The notes: generated by a model not told the origin, from the sequence alone. DNA of 64,000 bases from an uncultured Collinsella sp. (GCA_900768265.1 CAAGCF010000042.1:1-64000), one strand, 5' to 3'. Positions 49,717-58,572 are shown, numbered from the stretch's first letter. Made by a program: numbers and translations.

Positions 49717-50610
49717 ATGTCCACCGTCACTACCATCAAGCGCGGCGGCCTCACCGCGGCCATCGATTCCATGGGTGCCCAGCTCACGAGCCTTGCCCTC
49801 AACGGCAACGAGTATCTGTGGCAGGGCGACCCGGCCTTTTGGGGCAAGCACGCGCCCATTCTGTTCCCCATCGTGGGCTCGCTGCGCAACAACACTGCGA
49901 CGTCTGCGGCCGGTACCTGCGAGATGCCGCGCCACGGACTTGCGCGCATCGTCGAGCACAAGCTGGTCGAGGTCTCCGAGGACGGCTCGTCCGTCACCTA
50001 CGAGATCACCGACACGCCCGAGTCGCTCAAGGCTTTCCCCTTCCACTTTAAGCTCAACATGACCTATGCCCTAACCGGCGACGCCACGCTTACCCAGACC
50101 TTTGCCGTCACCAACACCGGCGACGTGGACCTGCCGTTCTCGGTGGGCGGCCACCCTGCATTTAACGTGCCCGCCCCCGGTGCCGAGGACGAGACGTTCG
50201 AGGATTACGAGCTGGCATTTACCGAGGCTTGGACCAACGAGGCCCCCATCATCACGCCCGATGGCCTCATGACGTTCGAAGGCAGCTACAGGGCGCCCGA
50301 TAACTCGGACGTGCTGCCCATCACGCACCGCAGCTTCGATAACGACGCCATCATGTTCACCGATACCCCGGGCTCCACGCTCACGCTGCGCGGTCGCAAG
50401 TCGGGCCACGGCGTCAAGATCGACTTTGAGGGCTTTAAGTACATCGGCGTGTGGTCTGCCGCCAACGACGCCCCGTTTGTGGCGCTTGAGCCTTGGTCCG
50501 GCCACACCACCATGGACACCGAGGACGACGTCTTTGAGCACAAGGTCAACACCATTGCGCTGGCGCCGGGCGAGGCAGACGTCCGCAGCTTTAGCGTCAC
50601 CTTGCTCTAG
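49717..50610 (+). CDS. Aldose 1-epimerase family protein
   Basis: 297 residues. GNEYLWQGDPAFWGKHAPIL and FPIVGSLRNN are the galactose-mutarotase-like start; the catalytic histidines lie in MPRHGLARI and GGHPAFNVP, and the general base Glu is probably in FVALEPWSG. It interconverts anomers of free sugars or sugar derivatives. The ATG at 49717 follows GGAGGAAG, 80 bp after the previous stop. It ends at a family C hairpin. Confidence 0.9.
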   Translation: MSTVTTIKRGGLTAAIDSMGAQLTSLALNGNEYLWQGDPAFWGKHAPILFPIVGSLRNNTATSAAGTCEMPRHGLARIVEHKLVEVSEDGSSVTYEITDTPESLKAFPFHFKLNMTYALTGDATLTQTFAVTNTGDVDLPFSVGGHPAFNVPAPGAEDETFEDYELAFTEAWTNEAPIITPDGLMTFEGSYRAPDNSDVLPITHRSFDNDAIMFTDTPGSTLTLRGRKSGHGVKIDFEGFKYIGVWSAANDAPFVALEPWSGHTTMDTEDDVFEHKVNTIALAPGEADVRSFSVTLL

Positions 50611-50612
50611 AG

Positions 50613-50665
50613 GTTCCGCCGTTCTAGCGAACGGCGGACCGGTCGACGCTGCGCGCCACCCAGAG
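50613..50665. repeat. Post-gene hairpin plus tail, family C copy 3
   Basis: GTTCCGCCGTT-CTAGCG-AACGGCGGACC begins 3 bp after the epimerase stop. The tail GGTCGACGCTGC...AGCGACAATTTGTCATTCAA is a diverged match to the tails at 45061 and 56595: the stem sequence differs but layout and tail are kept. Confidence 0.6.
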
Positions 50666-50681
50666 CGACAATTTGTCATTC

Positions 50682-50723
50682 AAAAGGCAAGGCATGACCA
50701 GAAGGTCTATGCCTTGCCTTTTT
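50682..50723 (+). terminator. Strong bidirectional terminator
   Basis: AAAAGGCAAGGCAT-GACCAGAAGGTCT-ATGCCTTGCCTTTTT, a 14-bp perfect stem with T-runs on both strands, after the epimerase. Confidence 0.85.
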
Positions 50724-50866
50724 ATGCCAAGTGGTGCATGGGGGACAGGCTGCTTTGCGCCAATCGTCCTCGTGTGTCTATTAATTTTTCGCGCACATGC
50801 CGCGCTGCTGGTTGCGGGCGTATATCCTGTCTTATTGTCAGTAAGGCAAAATAGGGAAGGCACCAG

Positions 50867-51793
50867 ATGCAACCTCGGCAACAGCGCGGCATGCAGACCC
50901 AGCCGGTATGCAGCCGTCGCATCTTTTTGGGAAGCGCTCTCGCTGCGAGCGCTTCCGTCGTCGCCGGCGCGCTCGCCGGCTGTCAGCGCCCGTCCACGCT
51001 CAAGGTGGTTCAGCCCACGACGGGCGGCGGTCGCGACGACCTGTCCGATTCCGTGATCGGCAAGGACAAGATCCGTATCGGCATGGAGGCGGCCTACGCC
51101 CCGTACAACTGGCAGGTCTCCGAGGCCAGCGAGTACACCATTCCCATCGACAACGTGCAGGGAGCCTACGCCGATGGCTACGACGTGCAGATCGCCAAGA
51201 TCGTCTGCAAGGCCCTCGGCGGCGAGCCCGTCGCCGTCAAGCAGAGCTTTTCGGGCCTTATTGACTCGCTCAACAACGGCCAGATCGACCTCATCATCGC
51301 CGGCATGAGCGCCACGCCCGAGCGTGAGGAGTCCGTCGGCTTTTCCGACCCGTACTTTATCGGCTACTTTGGCCTGTTCGTAAAAGAGGGCTCGCCCTAC
51401 CAAAACGCGACCAAGCTCAGCGACTTTAGCGGCGCCACGGTGCTCGGCCAAAAGGACACCATGCTCGACACTGTCATTGACGAGATCCCGGGCGTTGTGC
51501 ACAAAAACCCGGTCGACTCCGTCCCCACGGTGTTCTCGAACCTGCTGCAGGGCACGTGCGACGCCGTGACCTACAACACTGAGAACGAGAAGGGCTATAT
51601 GGCCCAAAACCCGGGTATCGTGCCGATTCAATTTGCCGAGGGCGAGGGTTTCAAGCAGGAGGTCACGGCAAACGTCGGCTGCCGCAAGGGCTCGGACAAG
51701 CTGCTTAAACTCATCGACAAGACACTCAAGGGCATTAGCCAAGAGGAGCGCGACCAAATGTGGGACGCGTGCCTCGACCGTCAGCCGGCATAG
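50867..51793 (+). CDS. Polar amino acid ABC transporter substrate-binding lipoprotein (Tat-type signal)
   Basis: 308 residues. The N-terminus has a twin-arginine pattern SRRIFLGS, a hydrophobic region and a lipobox LAGC, so it should be exported folded and lipidated. The mature part is an SBP_bac_3 fold: IRIGMEAAYAPYNW, YADGYDVQIAKIVCKALGGE, IDLIIAGMSATPEREESVGF and FSDPYFIGYFGLFVK are typical. Permease and ATPase genes follow directly. Ligand: probably a polar or basic amino acid. The ATG at 50867 has GGGAAGG upstream; there is also a second in-frame ATG at 50891. Confidence 0.92.
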   Translation: MQPRQQRGMQTQPVCSRRIFLGSALAASASVVAGALAGCQRPSTLKVVQPTTGGGRDDLSDSVIGKDKIRIGMEAAYAPYNWQVSEASEYTIPIDNVQGAYADGYDVQIAKIVCKALGGEPVAVKQSFSGLIDSLNNGQIDLIIAGMSATPEREESVGFSDPYFIGYFGLFVKEGSPYQNATKLSDFSGATVLGQKDTMLDTVIDEIPGVVHKNPVDSVPTVFSNLLQGTCDAVTYNTENEKGYMAQNPGIVPIQFAEGEGFKQEVTANVGCRKGSDKLLKLIDKTLKGISQEERDQMWDACLDRQPA

Positions 51794-51802
51794 GGAGGCA
51801 GC

Positions 51803-52951
51803 ATGAAAACCATCAATCGCCTGGCCTCCTTTATCAAGGCAGACCACCGTTATGTATACCTGGGCACGAGCGTTATCGCGGCGCTCGGCCTGGCGTTTAG
51901 CCAGCGCAACCCCACGCCGCTGAGCTTCTTGGCGCCTACGGGCGTGTTCCAAGACTGCCTCTGGGCAATCCTTTGGGCCTGGCTCGTCGTGTCGGCGGCG
52001 GCGCTCGTCACCAAACTCATGCACTGGAATGACTATCGCGAAACGTCGCCGTTTGCTTCCGAGCGCTTTCGTCGCAGCGCGCGCCAGGGCAGCTATGTCG
52101 TGGTCGCCATTGCGGCGATCTTCTTTATCGACCGTTGCGTCATGTCGTTTATCGACCTGGTGCGGGTGAGCATTGTCTCGGACTCCAACCCCAGCGACTT
52201 TTTGTCGAGTCTGGTCTACATGACCTACAAGAGCGGGGACTTCTTTATCCGCGGTATCGAGATCACCATCGCGCTTGCGACCTTCGGCACCGTCATCGCC
52301 TTTTTCCTGGCGCTGCTCTTTGTGTTCCTGCGCATTCAGACCTTCGACCGTGTGGACAACGATCTCACGCGCTTCTTCAAGAGCATCGGCCGCGGCTTTG
52401 CGACCATCTACTCCACCATCGTGCGCGGCACGCCCATGATGGTCCAGGGCCTGCTCATCTATTACGCGGGCTTCACCGTTTTGCGCGGCATGGGCTTCGA
52501 AACCGCCCAGGCCAACCAGATCTGGAGTACCTTCACCGCCGGCCTTGTCACCATCTCGCTCAACTCCACCGCCTACATGATGGAAGTTTTGCGTGGCGGC
52601 ATCGAGTCCATCGACCCCGGTCAAGCCGAGGCGGCGCGCTCGCTGGGTCTGTCGCAGTGGCAGGCTATGCGCAAGGTCGTGTTCCCCCAGGGCATTAAAA
52701 ACGCGATTCCGGCGCTCACCAACGAGCTCATCATCAACATCAAGGACTCGTCGGTGCTTTCGGTCATCGGCGTGTTCGACCTCATGTACGCCACCACCAC
52801 CGTCGCCGGCGTGTACTACCGCCAGATGGAGGTCTACTGCGTGGCGCTCGTGGTCTACCTGATCCTGACGCTCGTGGCGAGCCGCCTGCTCGAGGCCTTT
52901 GGCAAAAAGCTTGGCGCCGAGGCCCCGGCAACGCTGCCCAGCTCCAACTAG
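51803..52951 (+). CDS. Amino acid ABC transporter permease
   Basis: 382 residues. Its N-terminal ~130 residues hold three or more extra membrane helices not found in minimal HisM/GlnP permeases. The core (residues ~145-370) has GTPMMVQGLLIYYAGFTVLR and the cytoplasmic loop EAARSLGLSQWQAMRKVVFP (E-A-A...G motif) that docks on the ATPase. It begins 9 bp after the binding-protein stop with GGGAGG upstream. Confidence 0.92.
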   Translation: MKTINRLASFIKADHRYVYLGTSVIAALGLAFSQRNPTPLSFLAPTGVFQDCLWAILWAWLVVSAAALVTKLMHWNDYRETSPFASERFRRSARQGSYVVVAIAAIFFIDRCVMSFIDLVRVSIVSDSNPSDFLSSLVYMTYKSGDFFIRGIEITIALATFGTVIAFFLALLFVFLRIQTFDRVDNDLTRFFKSIGRGFATIYSTIVRGTPMMVQGLLIYYAGFTVLRGMGFETAQANQIWSTFTAGLVTISLNSTAYMMEVLRGGIESIDPGQAEAARSLGLSQWQAMRKVVFPQGIKNAIPALTNELIINIKDSSVLSVIGVFDLMYATTTVAGVYYRQMEVYCVALVVYLILTLVASRLLEAFGKKLGAEAPATLPSSN

Positions 52952-52973
52952 GCTCAAGACGAGGAGAATCATC

Positions 52974-53759
52974 ATGGCAGATACCGCCACTACCGGCACC
53001 GCGGCCGCCGCACAGACCAATGAGCCGCTTATCCGCGTCGAGGGCCTGCGCAAGAGCTTTGGCTCGCTCGAGGTGCTTAAGGGCATCGACCTGTCCGTTA
53101 ACCCCGGCGAGGTTGTCACCATTATCGGCGCCTCGGGCTCGGGCAAGTCGACCTTCCTGCGCTGCCTCAACCTGCTTGAGGCCCCGGACGCGGGCCACAT
53201 CTGGTTCCATGGCCAGGACCTCACGGCCGAGCGCTGCAACATTAACAAACTGCGTGAGGACATCGGCATGGTGTTCCAGGGCTTTAACCTGTTCAACAAC
53301 ATGGATGTGCTCGACAACTGCACGCTTGCGCCCGTCACGCTCAAAAAGATGAGCAAGGCCGAGGCAGAGAGGGTCGCAATGGAGCATCTGACGAGCGTGG
53401 GGCTCGAAAAGTTCGCGCACGCCGCCGTGGGTCGCCTGTCCGGCGGCCAAAAGCAGCGCGTGGCCATCGCGCGCGCCCTGTGCATGAATCCGCAGATCAT
53501 GCTGTTTGACGAGCCGACTTCGGCACTCGACCCCGAAATCGTGGGCGAGGTGCTCGAGGTCATGCGCAAGCTCGCGGCCGACGGCATGACCATGGTTGTC
53601 GTCACGCACGAGATGGCCTTTGCCCGCACGGTGTCCGACCGCGTGGTCTTTATGGACAAGGGCGTGGTGCTCGAGGATGCCGCGCCGGCCGAGCTCTTCG
53701 GCAACCCCAAGCACCAGCGCACCCGCGAGTTCCTCTCGCGTTATCTCGAGGACAAATAA
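52974..53759 (+). CDS. Amino acid ABC transporter ATP-binding protein
   Basis: 261 residues, GlnQ/HisP type. GASGSGKSTFLRCLNLLE (Walker A), FQGFNLFNNMDVLDN (Q-loop), LSGGQKQRVAIARAL (signature), MLFDEPTSALDPE (Walker B) and VVTHEMAFAR (H-loop) are all intact. A ~18-residue Ala/Thr-rich leader precedes the domain. The ATG at 52974 follows GAGGAGAATCATC. Third gene of the importer operon. Confidence 0.95.
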   Translation: MADTATTGTAAAAQTNEPLIRVEGLRKSFGSLEVLKGIDLSVNPGEVVTIIGASGSGKSTFLRCLNLLEAPDAGHIWFHGQDLTAERCNINKLREDIGMVFQGFNLFNNMDVLDNCTLAPVTLKKMSKAEAERVAMEHLTSVGLEKFAHAAVGRLSGGQKQRVAIARALCMNPQIMLFDEPTSALDPEIVGEVLEVMRKLAADGMTMVVVTHEMAFARTVSDRVVFMDKGVVLEDAAPAELFGNPKHQRTREFLSRYLEDK

Positions 53760-53831
53760 CCGACCGCAAACGCTTATGTGACAGGGCCGCTCCGGTGGGG
53801 CGGCCCTCGTCATCACAATCGAAAGGATGTC

Positions 53832-55247
53832 ATGGCCGAGGTTTGGCGCTTCTTTGCGCATGAGGACGATTTTGCCGATATAGACGAGGCCGGCGCATGC
53901 GAGCGCTTGGGTCGCGTGCTGTCGTTTCCGACCATCTCGAGCATGGATGCCGAGGCGGTGGACTGGCAGCCCTTCGACGACCTGCGCGCCTATATGCAGC
54001 AGGCCTGGCCGCACGTGTTTGCGGTGGGCGAGGTCGAGCTCATCGACCATTCGCTGTTGGTGACGCTTGCCGGCTCCGACCCTGCCCTCAAGCCCGTCAT
54101 GCTCATGGGCCACATGGACGTGGTACCCGTGGTGCCCGGCACCGAGGCCGACTGGACGCACGCCCCCTTTAGCGGGCGCGTGGACGACACCTACATCTGG
54201 GGCCGCGGCGCGATCGACATGAAGGACCAGGTCGCAGGCATTCTCGAGGCTGTCGAGTATGCGCTGGCGCACGGTTGGCAGCACGAGCGCGCGCTGCTCC
54301 TGGCCTTTGGCCAGGACGAGGAGACGACGCAGTACGGCGCAGGCGCCATCGGTCGTGCGCTCGAGGAGCGCGGCATTGAGCTTGAGTACCTGATCGACGA
54401 GGGCGACTACCGCATCGTTCCGGCTGCCGAGTACAGCGCGGGCGAGGGTTGGCTCATGCACGCCGACCTGGCTGAGAAAGGTTATGCCGACATTGTGCTC
54501 AAGACAAAGAGCGCGGGCGGACATTCTTCCAACCCCTACGGCGGCACGTCGCTCGAGGTGCTCAGCCGTGCCATCACCGCAATCTGCAATATCGAGTGGC
54601 CGACGCGCGTGACCGACTTGCTTGCCGCCCAGCTCGTCGAGCTGGGGCTCTACACGGCCGATGAAATTGCCGCCAACGGGGACGTCATTGTCCGTGATTG
54701 CCTCGCCAGCAAAAAGCTCTATCCGCTGGTGACGACTACCTGCGCGCCCACGCAGATCGAGGGTGGCAGCACCGGCGCCAACGTAATGCCGCAGGATATG
54801 TGGGCCAACATCAACTTCCGCATGCTCGAGGGCACGAGCGTGGCCGACGTTGTGGCGTGCTGTCGTGAGGCGGTTGCCGAGGCGGACCTTGCCGGTCGTG
54901 TCGAAGTGGAGCTGGGTCTCGGCAGCTCCGAGCCCTCGCCGTCCCCGCGCATCGGTGGTCCCGGCCTCGAGGCGGTTCGCTTCACCGCCGCCCGCTATTT
55001 CCGTGATCCAAAGGGGACGGAGGAAAACGGATCATTCGAGCCAGTGGCAATTGTGCCCTCGACCGTGATCGGTGCGACCGACGCTGCCAACTACCAGCGT
55101 ATTTGCCCTGAGTGCATTCGCTTTTCGGCCTTTGTGGTCGACGATGACGAGTGCGATCGCGGCGTCCACGGCACCAACGAGCGCATCACCCGCCGCGCCT
55201 ACCTCCAGGGCGTGCGCTTCCTCATCGCCCTGCTTCACACGCTCTAG
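53832..55247 (+). CDS. M20 family metallopeptidase
   Basis: 471 residues, full length for M20 carboxypeptidase/dipeptidase. Metal ligands are visible in LMGHMDVVP (His and Asp), WGRGAIDMKDQ (bridging Asp), GQDEETTQYG (catalytic Glu pair) and LIDEGDYRI. The lid domain has GGHSSNPYGGTSLE. It probably cleaves dipeptides or N-acylated amino acids. It follows the amino acid importer by 72 bp and may be co-expressed, converting imported peptides to amino acids. The start ATG follows GAAAGGATGTC. Confidence 0.9.
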   Translation: MAEVWRFFAHEDDFADIDEAGACERLGRVLSFPTISSMDAEAVDWQPFDDLRAYMQQAWPHVFAVGEVELIDHSLLVTLAGSDPALKPVMLMGHMDVVPVVPGTEADWTHAPFSGRVDDTYIWGRGAIDMKDQVAGILEAVEYALAHGWQHERALLLAFGQDEETTQYGAGAIGRALEERGIELEYLIDEGDYRIVPAAEYSAGEGWLMHADLAEKGYADIVLKTKSAGGHSSNPYGGTSLEVLSRAITAICNIEWPTRVTDLLAAQLVELGLYTADEIAANGDVIVRDCLASKKLYPLVTTTCAPTQIEGGSTGANVMPQDMWANINFRMLEGTSVADVVACCREAVAEADLAGRVEVELGLGSSEPSPSPRIGGPGLEAVRFTAARYFRDPKGTEENGSFEPVAIVPSTVIGATDAANYQRICPECIRFSAFVVDDDECDRGVHGTNERITRRAYLQGVRFLIALLHTL

Positions 55248-55276
55248 AATGTGACAAAGCGACAGTCCCTTTGTTA
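55248..55276. repeat. GTGACAAAGGG palindrome, copy 4 (partial)
   Basis: AATGTGACAAAG-CGACAGTC-CCTTTGTTAGC: the right arm loses pairing at its end. It starts on the base after the M20 stop. Confidence 0.65.
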
Positions 55277-55495
55277 GCCGTTGGGGACGTCCACTCATTC
55301 CGTGCGGGTTATATGCAGGTTTGCCTGCGCACGCTATCATGTATGGGTTAGACCGCAACTATGTACCCCATACGCGAAGGGATGCGCATGTATCTGAAGA
55401 TCGACATGTTCTAGCCGGGCTTACCCCCGTAGTGGCGCCGCGCGCCCCATCAACTCTGCCGATTTTCACCTTCACGCATATAAAGGAGTCCCGCC
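55277..55495. other. prfA upstream region
   Basis: 219 bp with no credible gene. A tiny frame at 55386-55415 (MRMYLKIDMF) could be a leader peptide but has no proven ribosome site. TATAAAGGAG before the prfA start is the ribosome site. GTTGGGGACGTCC at about 55280 resembles the direct repeats at 56715 and 56843. Confidence 0.35.
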
Positions 55496-56563
55496 ATGCG
55501 CGACAAGCTCGAAAAGATTATCAAGGCCTACGAGGAGCTCGAGAAGAAGCTCTCCGACCCGGCCGTCGCCTCCGATATCAAGGAGTTCACGCGTCTCAAC
55601 AAGGAGTACGCGCACCAGTCCGACCTCATCGCCGCCTCGCGTGAGTACATCGGCGCGCTCGATGACATCGAGGCCGCCAAGGAGATGCTCCACGATACCA
55701 CCGATGCCGATGAGAAGGAGATGCTCCAGATGGACATCTCCGAAAACGAGGCCAAGCTTCCCCAGCTCGAGGAAGACATTAAGTACATGCTCATCCCGAG
55801 CGACCCCAACGACGACAAGAACACCATCGTCGAGATCCGCTCCGCCGCCGGTGGCGACGAGGCGGCCATCTTTGCCGGCGACCTGTACAAGATGTATCAG
55901 CGCTTCTGCGAGTCGCGCGGCTGGAAGACCACCGTGCTCGACTCCAGCCCCAGCGAGGCCGGCGGCTTTAAGTCCATCGAGTTCAAGGTCGAGGGCGACC
56001 GCGTCTACTCCGTTATGAAGTACGAGTCCGGCGTGCACCGCGTTCAGCGCGTCCCCAAGACCGAGTCCCAGGGCCGCATTCAGACCTCCACGGCTACCGT
56101 CGCCGTACTTCCCGAGGCCGAGGAAATCGATGTTCAGATCAACCAGTCCGACCTGCGCATCGACACCTACTGTGCCTCCGGCCCTGGCGGTCAGTGCGTT
56201 AACACCACCTACTCCGCCGTACGCATTACCCACCTGCCCACCAACACCGTGGTGCAGTCGCAGGAACAGCGCTCCCAAATCCAGAACCGCGAGGTCTGCA
56301 TGCAGATGCTGCGTGCCCGTCTGTACGAGATGGAGCTCGAGAAGCAGCAGGCCGAACTCGGCGCCGAGCGCCAGAGCCAGATTGGCCACGGCAACCGTTC
56401 CGAGAAGATCCGTACCTACAACCAGCCCCAGGACCGCGTGACCGATCACCGTATCGGCTTCAACTCCACCTACAACGGCGTCCTCCTGGGCGACCAGCTC
56501 GGCACCGTCATCGAGGCGCTCGCCGCCGCCGAGCGAGCCGAGAAGCTGGCACAGGCTGTTTAG
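55496..56563 (+). CDS. prfA: Peptide chain release factor 1
   Basis: 355 residues. It reads UAA/UAG stops and triggers hydrolysis. The GGQ motif sits in CASGPGGQCVNTTYSA and the stop-recognition region near RVPKTESQGRIQTSTATVAV (with P-x-T-like determinant). The N-terminal helical domain is complete. The ATG follows AAAGGAG. prmC, which methylates the GGQ glutamine, lies 726 bp downstream, separated by repeats rather than directly adjacent. Confidence 0.97.
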   Translation: MRDKLEKIIKAYEELEKKLSDPAVASDIKEFTRLNKEYAHQSDLIAASREYIGALDDIEAAKEMLHDTTDADEKEMLQMDISENEAKLPQLEEDIKYMLIPSDPNDDKNTIVEIRSAAGGDEAAIFAGDLYKMYQRFCESRGWKTTVLDSSPSEAGGFKSIEFKVEGDRVYSVMKYESGVHRVQRVPKTESQGRIQTSTATVAVLPEAEEIDVQINQSDLRIDTYCASGPGGQCVNTTYSAVRITHLPTNTVVQSQEQRSQIQNREVCMQMLRARLYEMELEKQQAELGAERQSQIGHGNRSEKIRTYNQPQDRVTDHRIGFNSTYNGVLLGDQLGTVIEALAAAERAEKLAQAV

Positions 56564-56566
56564 TAG

Positions 56567-56706
56567 GTTACGCGGTTTTACCAAACCGCGTAACGACTCG
56601 ACGCTGCAAACGCCCCTAAGCGGCAATCTGACGTTCAATCGTCGGTCGCGTACCGAAGTACGCTTCCCTCCTCTTTCACGTCACCTTGCTCGCTTAGGGG
56701 CGTTTT
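56567..56706. repeat. Post-gene hairpin plus long palindrome, family C copy 2
   Basis: GTTACGCGGTTTTACCAAAC continuing CGCGTAAC is a perfect stem 3 bp after prfA. The tail ACTCGACGCTGCAAACGCCC (with TAAGCGGCAATCTGACGTTC) follows. A second stem pairs AAACGCCCCTAAGCG (56608) with CGCTTAGGGGCGTTT (56692), enclosing the tail. Confidence 0.8.
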
Positions 56707-56714
56707 CGCTGACT

Positions 56715-56897
56715 TATGCTCAACCTGCGGCGCCTTAGAGGTGGTCATTGGGGACGTACTTAAATGACTAGTCAACTTGTTCGCCCTGGACGTCGCTCGC
56801 TGTCCGTCCTCTACCTGCGGCGTTGCCTTGCTCCGGATGCGGTATGCTCAATCTGCGGTGCCTTAGAGGTAGTCATTGGGGACGTTCTTAAATGACT
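56715..56897. repeat. Two 55-bp direct repeats
   Basis: Copies at 56715-56769 and 56843-56897 share TATGCTCAACCTGCGGCGCC, TTAGAGGTGGTCATTGGGGA and CGTACTTAAATGACT with five or so differences. GTCATT...AATGAC makes each end weakly palindromic. The 73-bp spacer contains CTCTACCTGCGGCGTTGCC. Confidence 0.75.
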
Positions 56898-57289
56898 GGG
56901 CTGAGCACATTGCTTTGAGATGTTATTCAACCTGTCTTGATGGCCTTTAGGCTGCTTACCTGCTTAAAGCAATTAACGGTATGCATCTGCTATTGAAAAT
57001 ATTGCTCGAAAAATCGTCCAAAAAGTCGCGGGGCCCTTTTTGGTGCGTCGCGCGTCAAGTGGTTTGGCAAGTTCTTGGTTAGATATTGGTCAGTTTTGGG
57101 GCAACCTTGCCAAAAGCTTGACGAATGCAGATTTAGACGTCGACATATGAACACTTTGGACGGGGACAAACAAAAATTCTGGGCTGATTCTCGATAATCG
57201 CTTCCAATCGTCCCTTGTCGCGTGTCACCCTCGCGTACAATCTGCTCCGACATTCGCGCGCCGTCCGGCGCTTAAGAGGGGAGGGCCCC
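56898..57289. other. prmC upstream region
   Basis: 390 bp without a gene, AT-richer than average. TACAAT at 57236-57241 is a possible -10, with TTGTCG at 57215-57220 (15-bp spacer, short). Nothing else is recognised. Confidence 0.35.
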
Positions 57290-58549
57290 ATGGCAAACGA
57301 GATCTGGACCATCAAGCGTTGTCTCGAGTGGACCAAGGAGTACCTGGCCGAGCGCGGTGAGGAGCATCCCCGTCTTTCTGCCGAGTGGCTGCTGTGCGCG
57401 GCAACGGGCCTGGCGCGTATCGACTTGTATATGCGCATGGACGAGACGCTCGACGCATCGCAGCTCGAGACCATGCACGCGGCGGTCGTCCGTCGCGCGA
57501 AGGGCGAGCCGCTACAGTACATCACCGGTAGCACGCAGTTTCGCATGATCGACGTCGCGTGCGCCCCCGGTGTGCTCATCCCGCGCCCCGAGACCGAGAT
57601 GCTCGTCGAAGAAGTCCTGAACTACCTGGATGCCGAGGTGCTGAGCCCCGAGGCCGCCGCCCGCCAGCGCGTGGAGCTGCCTTGGAACGATGAGGTCGAG
57701 CAGGCTCGCAAAGCCGAGGCGGCGCTGGCCGACGAGCGCGCGACCGCCGAGCGCCGTGCTGCCAACCTGACGGCCGCCGATGAGGCTGCGCTGGGTAGCG
57801 ATGTGCTCGGTAGCCGCGCCTATGCCGAGGAGCTTGCCGATCGCGAGGCCGAGGAAGCCGCCGTGCGGGCGGCAGAAGCAGAGACCGTGGAAACCCCCGA
57901 GCCCGAGCTCGACGAATACGGCATCGCCATTGAGGGCAACGACCAACAGACGACTCCCGCGCAAGATGCCGCCGAGGCCAACGTATCTGCCCCAGCCGAG
58001 CCCCGCATCGCCCGCGTTCTCGAGGTCGGCTGCGGCACGGGCTGCATCTCGCTCTCGCTTGCCTGGGAGCGTCGCGGCCACGTCACCTGCACTGCTACCG
58101 ATATCGAGCCGCGCGCCATCGACCTTGCTACCAAAAACCGCGATGCGCTTGGCCTCACGTCCGACGAGGTCGCCTTCAGCCTCACGAACCTGGTGAGCTC
58201 CATTCCCCGCGAAGAGTGGGGCACCTTTGACGTACTCGTCTCCAACCCGCCCTACATCCCCAGCGATGTCATGCGCTCGCTGCCGCACGAGGTCAAGGAC
58301 TTTGAGCCCGATCTGGCGCTCGAGGGCGGTGCCGACGGCCTCGATATCTTCCGCCGCCTGCTCAACGCGGCGCCCTACATGTTGCGCGCCGGCGGCCTCT
58401 TTGCCTGCGAGCTCTACGAGGGTGCGCTCGACGCTGCGGCCGAGCTCTGTCGCCAGGCAGGCCTTTCGGACGTGCGTATCGTCCACGACCTCACCGATCG
58501 TCCCCGTATCGTCCGAGCCATCGTCACCGAGCCCAAGCAGCGCCAGTAA
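57290..58549 (+). CDS. prmC: PrmC release-factor glutamine methyltransferase with large insertion
   Basis: 419 residues, against about 280 for typical PrmC. The N-terminal helical domain (residues ~1-75) and GEPLQYITGSTQFRMIDVAC, PGVLIPRPETEMLVEE are normal. The SAM site VLEVGCGTGCISLSL does not begin until residue ~243, however, whereas it usually follows RPETE by about 25 residues. The ~115 extra residues are Ala/Glu-rich and acidic (EEAAVRAAEAETVETPEPEL). The catalytic SNPPYIPSDV is intact. The enzyme methylates the GGQ Gln of RF1/RF2. The ATG follows GGGGAGGG. Confidence 0.92.
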   Translation: MANEIWTIKRCLEWTKEYLAERGEEHPRLSAEWLLCAATGLARIDLYMRMDETLDASQLETMHAAVVRRAKGEPLQYITGSTQFRMIDVACAPGVLIPRPETEMLVEEVLNYLDAEVLSPEAAARQRVELPWNDEVEQARKAEAALADERATAERRAANLTAADEAALGSDVLGSRAYAEELADREAEEAAVRAAEAETVETPEPELDEYGIAIEGNDQQTTPAQDAAEANVSAPAEPRIARVLEVGCGTGCISLSLAWERRGHVTCTATDIEPRAIDLATKNRDALGLTSDEVAFSLTNLVSSIPREEWGTFDVLVSNPPYIPSDVMRSLPHEVKDFEPDLALEGGADGLDIFRRLLNAAPYMLRAGGLFACELYEGALDAAAELCRQAGLSDVRIVHDLTDRPRIVRAIVTEPKQRQ

Positions 58550-58572
58550 TATTTATTAACTGGTTAGCAAAA

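Noticed and set aside
55386..55415. Ten-residue leader peptide before prfA
   Set aside because: No ribosome site, regulatory codon run or attenuator structure could be seen.
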